From contig CAYLME010000158.1 in assembly GCA_964384585.1 (NCBI GenBank), positions 1 to 7,691 of the forward strand: a stretch of 7,691 bases of DNA, written 5' to 3'. Under the pieces are notes generated by a model. It made no database searches and had not been told where the DNA came from. It saw only the letters and a list, made by a program, of their open reading frames with translations. The DNA is from DASTYK01 sp964384585 (GTDB lineage: Bacteria; Gemmatimonadota; Gemmatimonadetes; Longimicrobiales; RSA9). Both the position numbers and the translations under genes were made by a program. Shown here one piece after another: positions 1 to 5,069 of the stretch. Each line of letters begins with the position of its first letter. Within the stretch, counting starts at the first letter, position 1.

Positions 1-135
1 GCGCTCGACGGCACTGCGGTTGACGCGCACGTCGCGGATCCAGTCGAGCTCCAGCGGGAAGCCCGGGTTGCGCGCATGCCCATGACCGCTCGTCGGTGCC
101 GCCGCCGAATGTGCCTTCAGGTTCGCTCGAGCCAT
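1..135 (-). CDS. deoC: Deoxyribose-phosphate aldolase, N-terminal fragment (cut by left window edge)
   Basis: The minus strand reads from an ATG at 135-133 for 45 codons without a stop and runs off the window. After a variable, His/Ala-rich leader of about 20 residues comes NPGFPLELDWIRDVRVN, then RSAVER. This matches from memory the N-terminus of the eukaryotic-type DERA/DeoC group (human DERA has NRGTELDLSWISKIQVN followed by a similar AV-x-RR stretch). The enzyme cleaves 2-deoxyribose-5-phosphate to glyceraldehyde-3-phosphate and acetaldehyde in cytosolic deoxynucleoside catabolism. The catalytic lysines lie outside the window, so activity cannot be judged. AGGA lies only 2 bases before the ATG, a short spacing, but no other in-frame ATG is visible. 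It is divergent from the LpxH-like gene. Identity rests on one conserved N-terminal block, so it is likely but not certain. Confidence 0.75.
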   Translation of the reverse strand, partial: MARANLKAHSAAAPTSGHGHARNPGFPLELDWIRDVRVNRSAVER

Positions 136-239
136 GATCCTCGCGGGGACGAAAGCGAGCACGAAACATACAGCGCCAGCGGCGTCGCATACAGCCGCGC
201 GCTTGCGGGCCGGCTGGCGGCGCGTAGCTTCGCGCGTGC
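136..239. promoter_or_regulatory. Divergent intergenic region between deoC and the LpxH-like gene
   Basis: These 104 bases separate two divergent start codons and must hold the 5' signals of both genes. I see no convincing -35/-10 pair. The only structure I can point to is the 8-mer CATACAGC present twice in direct orientation (167-174 and 188-195), start-to-start 21 bases, about two helical turns. A short CGCC-AGC-GGCG dyad (174-184) lies between the copies. No Shine-Dalgarno-like run precedes the plus-strand ATG at 240, so that gene may be leaderless or weakly initiated. The regulatory role is inferred from position only. Confidence 0.4.
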
Positions 240-968
240 ATGAGCAAGCCAGACCTCATCGTCAGCGACCTGCATCTGGGTGGCGTGCCCGCGGAGACGG
301 AGCGACGCTTCCTGCGCTTTCTCGAGCGGGAGGCCGCAGGAGCGCGCGCGCTGCTCATCGCCGGCGACCTCTTCGACTTCTGGTTCGAGTACCGGACCGT
401 CATCCCGGGAAAGCACTTTCGCGTGCTGGCAGCACTGGCGGAACTGGTCGATGCAGGTGTGGTCGTCACCCTGGCCGGCGGCAACCACGATGCGTGGGGC
501 GGGCGCTTCCTGCGCGAGGAAGTGGGCGTCGCGTTCCATGATCGCCCGTTCCGCACCACGATCGCCGGCAAGCGGGCGCTGGTGGCACACGGTGACGGGC
601 TGGGCACAGGCGACCTGCGCTACCGCTTCCTGAAAGCCGTGCTGCGCTCGCCGCTCACGATCGGCACGTTCCGCTGGATGCACCCGGACCTGGGCATCCG
701 GATCGCGCAGGCGGTGTCGCGCACCGAGGGGCGTGAGACGGATGACGCGATGCGCGGGCGCGCGGCATTCCTGCGCGACTGGGCGCTGTCGCAGCTCGCG
801 GCCAGCCGGGAACTGCACTACGTGGTGTGCGGTCACTCGCATCTGCCGGATATCGTCGAGGCCGATGCCGGTCGCTGGTACCTGAATGCCGGCGACTGGA
901 TCAATCATTTCACCTACATCGTGCTGGCGCCTGACGAGGCGCCGCGACTGGCGCGCTGGGAAGAATAG
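240..968 (+). CDS. lpxH: LpxH-like UDP-2,3-diacylglucosamine diphosphatase (calcineurin-type metallophosphoesterase)
   Basis: A 242-residue protein, close to the 240 residues of E. coli LpxH. It shows the metallophosphoesterase metal-ligand set in order: SDLHLG (D10, H12), GDLFDFW (D43), GGNHD (N82, H83, D84), HGD (H117) and GHSH (H199, H201), followed by NAGDW (216-220). LpxH removes UMP from UDP-2,3-diacylglucosamine to give lipid X, the fourth step of lipid A synthesis, at the cytoplasmic face of the inner membrane. The third motif is GNHD, whereas classical proteobacterial LpxH has GNRD. That places this protein nearer the 'LpxH2' or Bacteroidetes-like branch, so the exact substrate is less sure than the fold. 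No signal peptide or membrane segment is evident. The ATG at 240 puts the first motif at residues 9-14, the normal place. It has no good Shine-Dalgarno. The stop lies 10 bases from that of murI, which faces it. Confidence 0.8.
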   Translation: MSKPDLIVSDLHLGGVPAETERRFLRFLEREAAGARALLIAGDLFDFWFEYRTVIPGKHFRVLAALAELVDAGVVVTLAGGNHDAWGGRFLREEVGVAFHDRPFRTTIAGKRALVAHGDGLGTGDLRYRFLKAVLRSPLTIGTFRWMHPDLGIRIAQAVSRTEGRETDDAMRGRAAFLRDWALSQLAASRELHYVVCGHSHLPDIVEADAGRWYLNAGDWINHFTYIVLAPDEAPRLARWEE

Positions 969-978
969 CGCGCCGCAC

Positions 979-1800
979 TCAGGCTGCGCGGCCGTAGCCC
1001 TCCACGTCCACGTGCTCCACGCTGCGCAGGATATCGCCCACGAAGGTGCGGCCCACGTCACGGAAGCGGAGCGGCGAATCACTGGCGACGAAGGTGTAGG
1101 TGGGTGACCCTTCCGGCGTACGCAACAGCGCTGCGCGCTCCAGCGTCGCCTCCAGCTCGCGGGCAGTCTCTTCGCCGGAATCGACCAGCGTGACGGCGTC
1201 GCCCATCAACTCGCTGAGCAGCGGACGCATCAGCGGATAGTGCGTGCAACCGAGGATCAGCACGTCCACGTCCATCTCCTGCAGCGGACGCAGGTACTGG
1301 GCTGCGACGAGCCGTGCGGCGTCGTCGTTCATCCAGCCCTCCTCGACCAGCGGCACGAACAGCGGACACGGCTGCGCATATACGCGTGCGTCCTCCAGCT
1401 TGCGCCGGACGGCAAGGTCATAGGCACCGGAGCCGATGGTACCGGCGGTGCCGATCACTCCGATGCGACCGCTGCCGGTAGCGGCGACGGCGGCGCGCGC
1501 ACCCGGCTCGATGACGCCAAGCACCGGCACCGGCAAGGTACGCTTCAGCACTTCGCCTGCATGTGCGGTTGCCGTGTTGCACGCGATGACGACCGCCTTG
1601 ACGTCGCGCGACATCAGGAACGCGGCGGCCTCCTGCGAGTAGCGACGTACCGTATCGCCGGACTTGGAACCGTACGGCACGCGCGCCGTGTCGCCGAAGT
1701 AGACGATCGACTCGTTGGGCAGACGCCGCACGATCTCGCGCACGACGGTAAGGCCGCCAATGCCCGAGTCGAAGACCCCGATCGGTCGCTCGGCGCTCAT
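979..1800 (-). CDS. murI: Glutamate racemase
   Basis: A 273-residue protein of normal family length. It carries the MurI signatures: FDSGIGGLTV at 10-19 (D11, S12), YFGDTARVPYG at 34-44, ACNTAT at 73-78 with catalytic C74, and LGCTHYPL at 183-190 with catalytic C185 and H187. It interconverts L- and D-glutamate without a cofactor, using the two cysteines as acid/base pair, and supplies D-glutamate for the MurD step of peptidoglycan synthesis in the cytosol. Its ATG (1800-1798) overlaps the TGA of the upstream DUF5683 gene as ATGA, so it is the last gene of a three-gene unit and probably translated by coupling. An AGGG lies almost directly against the ATG, too close for an ideal ribosome binding site, which fits reinitiation. 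Both catalytic cysteines are intact, so I expect a working enzyme. Confidence 0.96.
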   Translation of the reverse strand: MSAERPIGVFDSGIGGLTVVREIVRRLPNESIVYFGDTARVPYGSKSGDTVRRYSQEAAAFLMSRDVKAVVIACNTATAHAGEVLKRTLPVPVLGVIEPGARAAVAATGSGRIGVIGTAGTIGSGAYDLAVRRKLEDARVYAQPCPLFVPLVEEGWMNDDAARLVAAQYLRPLQEMDVDVLILGCTHYPLMRPLLSELMGDAVTLVDSGEETARELEATLERAALLRTPEGSPTYTFVASDSPLRFRDVGRTFVGDILRSVEHVDVEGYGRAA

Positions 1801-2489
1801 TCCCTGCGTGTGGGCAAAGCGACCCGCATGCCCACGGCGACGCCGCCGTCTGCGCGGCGCTCGACATCCAGCTCTGCGGGGAAATCCTTGAGATGCGCGG
1901 CGACGTACGCGTCGAGCGCGTTCAGGAACGTGAAGAACGCCGTGTACGCGATCCAGTCCTGGCGCTGCTGGCGTCGTGCATCGACGAGGTTCGTACGGTG
2001 CGCGACGAGCGAGTCCTGCATGACCGCTTCGCGGAACACGAAGGGATCCTTCAACTGCTCCGCGATGAGCGAGTCCTCCCTGACCAGCGTGATCAGCGAG
2101 TCCACGGCGGCAGCGACAGCCAGGTCACGGCGGTCCTCGGCCTGCCCCAGCTTGTGAAGCGTCTTGCCCAGCATGCCCCAGCTGGAGAGGCCGATCGCCA
2201 TGTAGATCGACCCGCGTACGTACGAGCCCGATGAGAACTGTCCCCATCCGGGCAGCACCAGTGACTTGAGCATCGCCGAACGCGGGCTCGGTCCGTGGCG
2301 TGTCGTGTCCACGGGCGCGGGTGCACGCGGCCCGAGCGGACGCAGCGTATCGGCCGCCGCGGTGTCCGCCGGGACGGCTGCGGTATCGCGCGGCACGGGC
2401 TCCTGTGCAGCGGCGGCACGGGAGGTCGCGAATACGATGACGAAGGCGATGAGCAGACGCACAGGACGTCGCATGTAACTCCGGTTCAT
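1797..2489 (-). CDS. DUF5683-type envelope protein with signal peptide, function unknown
   Basis: A 230-residue protein. The N-terminus is basic (R3, R7, R8, R11), followed by a hydrophobic stretch (12-23) and an AAAAQ site (25-29), a clear Sec signal peptide with likely cleavage before Q29. A low-complexity Pro/Ala/Thr/Asp segment follows (about 30-70). Then comes SAMLKSLVLPGWGQ (71-84) and a hydrophobic stretch (about 91-106); the LPGWGQ block is the hallmark I associate with DUF5683. A charged, probably helical region (about 112-178) contains three Asp-Ser-Leu triplets (130, 139, 159). A second hydrophobic segment (180-198) precedes a polar tail. No enzyme motif is visible. The start overlaps the lipid kinase stop as ATGA. 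An alternative start at Met6 (2474) has GGAG 4 bases upstream and still leaves an intact signal peptide, so it may be the true one. The setting suggests an envelope role; the biochemical function is unknown. Confidence 0.8.
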   Translation of the reverse strand: MNRSYMRRPVRLLIAFVIVFATSRAAAAQEPVPRDTAAVPADTAAADTLRPLGPRAPAPVDTTRHGPSPRSAMLKSLVLPGWGQFSSGSYVRGSIYMAIGLSSWGMLGKTLHKLGQAEDRRDLAVAAAVDSLITLVREDSLIAEQLKDPFVFREAVMQDSLVAHRTNLVDARRQQRQDWIAYTAFFTFLNALDAYVAAHLKDFPAELDVERRADGGVAVGMRVALPTRRE

Positions 2490-3463
2490 TCCTGGCTCGC
2501 TGCGCTGATCACGCGCAGCGCGCCCGGTAGCGTACTGACACGCAGTGTGTGTGCGTCGCCGGCATCACGCAGCTCGCCATCGACCTGGAAATAGAGGCGC
2601 GTCCCGCGCGGCACTGCAAGCGTGAACGCCGGCGAGCGCACCATTCGTACCCCGGGTCGACGTGCGTGCGTTCCGCGCACCACCCCAACGAGGGTCGCCG
2701 GGATCTGGTGCCAGGCGAGGTCCGTGACGAAGAGGGCGTCGAGCTGGCCATCGTCCGGACGGCTGTCCGGGCAGACGCGCAGTCCGCCGGCGATACGGCT
2801 GCCATTGCAGATCGCCACCACGTACGCGCGGCTGTCCACCACCCCGTCGTCGCTCTCCATGCGCAGTGGCAGCGGTCGGTAGACGCGCAGGGTGCGTAGC
2901 ACCGCGCCGAGGTAGATGAGCATGCCGGGCAGCCGGCTGGTCTTCCGGAGCTGCCGCACGACCTCCACGTCCATGCCGGTGCCCATCGCATTGGCGAAAT
3001 ACTCATCGCCGCCATCCCACTCCACGAGGCCGGCATCGACCTGCCGCACATGCCCGTGCAGCAGTGCGTCGTAAGCACCCTCCCGCGTCCGGATCCCGGC
3101 GATCATGTTGGCGAAGTCGTTGCCGGTGCCGCACGGCACGATGCCGAGTGCCGTGGTGTGCTCGCGTTCTTCACGCGCGCGCAGCAACCCGTTTGCCACT
3201 TCATGCACGGTGCCGTCGCCACCCACGGCGACCACGATACGAACACCGTCCAGCGCAGCCTGTCGCGCGAGCTCGACCGCGTGGCCGGGGTGGTGCGTAT
3301 CCACGCGGGTCCATGCGACGCCGCGCGCATCGAGGGCGCGCGCGATCTCCTCACGGACGGCGGCCGCAGCTCCGCTGCGCGCCGTCGGGTTCAGCACGAC
3401 CCGAATGCGGTGCGCATCAACGGGCACGGCCTGTCCTGTGGCAGAATGCGATTCGCTGATCAC
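2486..3463 (-). CDS. Diacylglycerol/sphingosine kinase family lipid kinase (DgkB/YegS-like)
   Basis: A 325-residue protein starting at GTG (3463-3461), chosen because AGGA lies 6 bases upstream and because no ATG precedes the first conserved motif. The reading frame stays open further upstream, but that stretch runs antisense into the exporter gene and is not coding. Motifs in order: VVLNPTARSG (22-31), VAVGGDGTVHEVANG (78-92) with the GGDGT nucleotide-binding loop, PCGTGNDF (110-117), and FQVDGE near 292-297. These define the DAGK catalytic domain plus the beta-rich C-terminal domain of the DgkB/YegS/LCB5 family. Members phosphorylate diacylglycerol or related lipids with ATP at the inner membrane face, recycling diacylglycerol to phosphatidate or modifying membrane lipids. 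The lipid substrate cannot be told from sequence. It is the first gene of the unit with the DUF5683 gene and murI, and divergent from the MFS gene. Confidence 0.9.
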   Translation of the reverse strand: MISESHSATGQAVPVDAHRIRVVLNPTARSGAAAAVREEIARALDARGVAWTRVDTHHPGHAVELARQAALDGVRIVVAVGGDGTVHEVANGLLRAREEREHTTALGIVPCGTGNDFANMIAGIRTREGAYDALLHGHVRQVDAGLVEWDGGDEYFANAMGTGMDVEVVRQLRKTSRLPGMLIYLGAVLRTLRVYRPLPLRMESDDGVVDSRAYVVAICNGSRIAGGLRVCPDSRPDDGQLDALFVTDLAWHQIPATLVGVVRGTHARRPGVRMVRSPAFTLAVPRGTRLYFQVDGELRDAGDAHTLRVSTLPGALRVISAASQE

Positions 3464-3548
3464 GCGGTATCCTAGCGCTTTGCCGGCCGACTCTGCCACT
3501 GCGCCGCACACGACCGGTTGACCGTGCCGCCGGCTTCCGTCAGCTTCC

Positions 3549-3569
3549 CGGGCTGCGCCCGCAGGCGCA
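3549..3569 (+). promoter_or_regulatory. Two overlapping, mutually exclusive small hairpins in the exporter leader
   Basis: CGGGC (3549-3553) can pair with GCCCG (3557-3561) around a TGC loop. Alternatively TGCGCC (3554-3559) can pair with GGCGCA (3564-3569) around a CGCA loop. The two share bases 3554-3561 and cannot coexist. The second ends 3 bases before the GGAGG ribosome binding site of the MFS gene. This could be an attenuation-like switch, but in DNA this GC-rich small hairpins are common by chance. Confidence 0.3.
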
Positions 3570-3572
3570 ACT

Positions 3573-3577
3573 GGAGG
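3573..3577 (+). promoter_or_regulatory. Strong ribosome binding site of the MFS gene
   Basis: GGAGG lies 6 bases before the ATG at 3584. It is the only strong, ideally spaced Shine-Dalgarno run in the window and fixes the start of the exporter. Most other starts here have weak or badly spaced sites. Confidence 0.85.
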
Positions 3578-3583
3578 AATTGA

Positions 3584-5062
3584 ATGGAGCCCGGACGGGA
3601 GCGGCGGTGGGTCACCGCCGCGATTCTTGTTGGCATGCTGCTCGCCGCATTCGAGGCGACAGCGGTTGCCACTGCCATGCCGACCGCGGTCGCTGACCTC
3701 GGCGGCGTCGAACGATTCAGCTGGGCTTTCTCCGCCTACCTGCTGACGTCCACCACGACCGTCCCGATGTTCGGCAAGCTGGCCGACCTCTACGGCCGGC
3801 GCACGATCTATCTCACCGCGACCGCCATCTTCCTGCTGGGCTCGATGCTGTCCGGCGCAGCGGAATCGATGACGCAGCTCATCCTGTTCCGCGCCGTCCA
3901 GGGCGTGGGTGCAGGCGGACTGCAGCCGGTCGCACTGACGATCATCGGCGACATCTATACGCTCGAGGAACGCGGCCGCATGCAGGGTCTCTTCTCGGGC
4001 GTCTGGGCGACGGCGAGCGTGACCGGTCCGGCGATCGGCGGTCTGCTGACCGACCTCGTGTCCTGGCGCTGGGTGTTCTACATCAACCTTCCGTTCGGCA
4101 TCGTGTCGGCGATCATGCTGCTGCTGATGCTGAAGGAGACGCGGACGCGCCGGGAACACAGGCTGGACCTGGTCGGCACGCTCGCGCTCACTGCCGGCGT
4201 CGCACTGCTGCTCCTGGCGCTGCAGGAAGGAAGTACATCGTGGGGGTGGCGCCCCTGGCCAACGGGTGTTGCGCTCGCGGGGGCAGCGGCTTTGCTCGCG
4301 TTGTTCATCCGGCAGGAACGCCGCGCTCCCGAGCCGATGCTGCCGCTCGACCTCTTCCGTCATCCTGTGATCGGCGTGGCGAGCGCAGGCTCCGTGGCGA
4401 TCGGAACACTGCTGTTCCCGCTCGCGGCGTTCGTGCCGATGTACACGCAGGGCGTTCATGGTGGCAGCGCCGCGGAGGCCGGCGCGACGCTCTCGCCGAT
4501 GATGATGGCATGGCCGATCGCCAGCACGCTCGCGGGCCTGTTCCTGATGCGCGTCGGTTACCGGCGGCTCGCGGTGCTGGGCGGAGTGCTGACGAGCACC
4601 GGCGGCGCACTGCTCGCCTTCGTCGATGGCGCCTCGTCGCCGGTCATGCTCGGCGCCGCGGTCGGGTTCATCGGCCTCGGCCTGGGATTCATGTCCACAC
4701 CCTTCATCGTGTCCGTGCAGACCGCGGTACCGTGGGAGAGGCGCGGCGTGGCGACCAGCTCACAGCAGTTCTTCCGCACGATCGGCGGCGCGATCTCCGT
4801 GGCGGCGCTCGGTGCGCTTCTGAATACGCGGCTGGCGGGAAGCGGCTTCGAAGACAGCGCGCACCACATCCTCGAGCCGGGCGCTCGCGCCGCGCTCGAC
4901 CCGCGCGAACTGGCGGGGGCCACGACCGCGCTTGCAGAAGGGCTGCACTGGATCTACGTCGTGATCGCGGTCGTTGCGTTCGTGAGTCTGCTGATCGCGC
5001 TGCGTTTCCCGCGCGGGCGTGCGCAGTCGCTGGCGCACCGTCCCGCAGCGGACAGCGTCTGA
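3584..5062 (+). CDS. DHA2-type (14-TM, EmrB/QacA-like) MFS multidrug exporter
   Basis: A 492-residue, strongly hydrophobic protein whose length fits the 14-helix DHA2 branch of the major facilitator superfamily. Visible signatures: TM1 with FEATAVATAMPT (23-34), motif A GKLADLYGRR (64-73), motif B-like RAVQGVGAGG (103-112), and the antiporter motif C ending in TGPAIGGLL (147-155), followed by the typical WRWVFYINLPFG (161-172). It should sit in the inner membrane and export drugs or other amphipathic compounds in exchange for protons; the substrate cannot be predicted. TM1 has glutamate (E24) where many DHA2 exporters have aspartate in LDxTIVNVALP. The start is set by GGAGG 6 bases upstream. 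The stop lies 7 bases before the ABC-F ATG, so the two form an operon. No EmrA-like adaptor gene is visible, so tripartite export is not supported here. The gene appears intact. Confidence 0.93.
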   Translation: MEPGRERRWVTAAILVGMLLAAFEATAVATAMPTAVADLGGVERFSWAFSAYLLTSTTTVPMFGKLADLYGRRTIYLTATAIFLLGSMLSGAAESMTQLILFRAVQGVGAGGLQPVALTIIGDIYTLEERGRMQGLFSGVWATASVTGPAIGGLLTDLVSWRWVFYINLPFGIVSAIMLLLMLKETRTRREHRLDLVGTLALTAGVALLLLALQEGSTSWGWRPWPTGVALAGAAALLALFIRQERRAPEPMLPLDLFRHPVIGVASAGSVAIGTLLFPLAAFVPMYTQGVHGGSAAEAGATLSPMMMAWPIASTLAGLFLMRVGYRRLAVLGGVLTSTGGALLAFVDGASSPVMLGAAVGFIGLGLGFMSTPFIVSVQTAVPWERRGVATSSQQFFRTIGGAISVAALGALLNTRLAGSGFEDSAHHILEPGARAALDPRELAGATTALAEGLHWIYVVIAVVAFVSLLIALRFPRGRAQSLAHRPAADSV

Positions 5063-5069
5063 GGCGACG

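Larger units (their letters stand above)
3464..3583. promoter_or_regulatory. Divergent intergenic region between the lipid kinase operon and the exporter/ABC-F operon
   Basis: These 120 bases separate two divergent start codons and should contain both promoters. On the plus strand TTGACC (3518-3523) resembles a -35 box, but the sequence 17 bases on (CAGCTT) is a poor -10. On the minus strand TAGGAT, overlapping the ribosome binding site of the lipid kinase, resembles a -10 but sits too close to the start unless that gene has a very short leader. I therefore cannot assign a promoter. Two overlapping small hairpins lie at 3549-3569 (separate entry). Confidence 0.45.

Noticed and set aside
966..1000. 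Possible terminator hairpin between lpxH and murI stops
   Set aside because: Only an imperfect, bulged GC stem can be drawn, with no T-run, so it is not distinguishable from GC-rich background.
117..1082. A 321-codon minus-strand open frame opposite the LpxH-like gene, and a plus-strand one at 1240-2157 opposite murI and the DUF5683 gene
   Set aside because: Both are shadows: the opposite strand carries intact, motif-bearing proteins over the same bases, and these translations show no recognisable family features.
3464..4459. Upstream extension of the lipid kinase frame to a 657-residue protein
   Set aside because: The added part is antisense to the first 290 or so codons of the MFS gene, has no domain and is low complexity. 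The GTG at 3463 with AGGA 6 bases upstream is a proper start.
5019..5069. ABC-F start 17 codons upstream at 5019
   Set aside because: It would overlap the end of the MFS gene by 44 bases and add residues absent from the family's N-terminus. The ATG at 5070 has a GAGG site and gives the normal ABC-F beginning.
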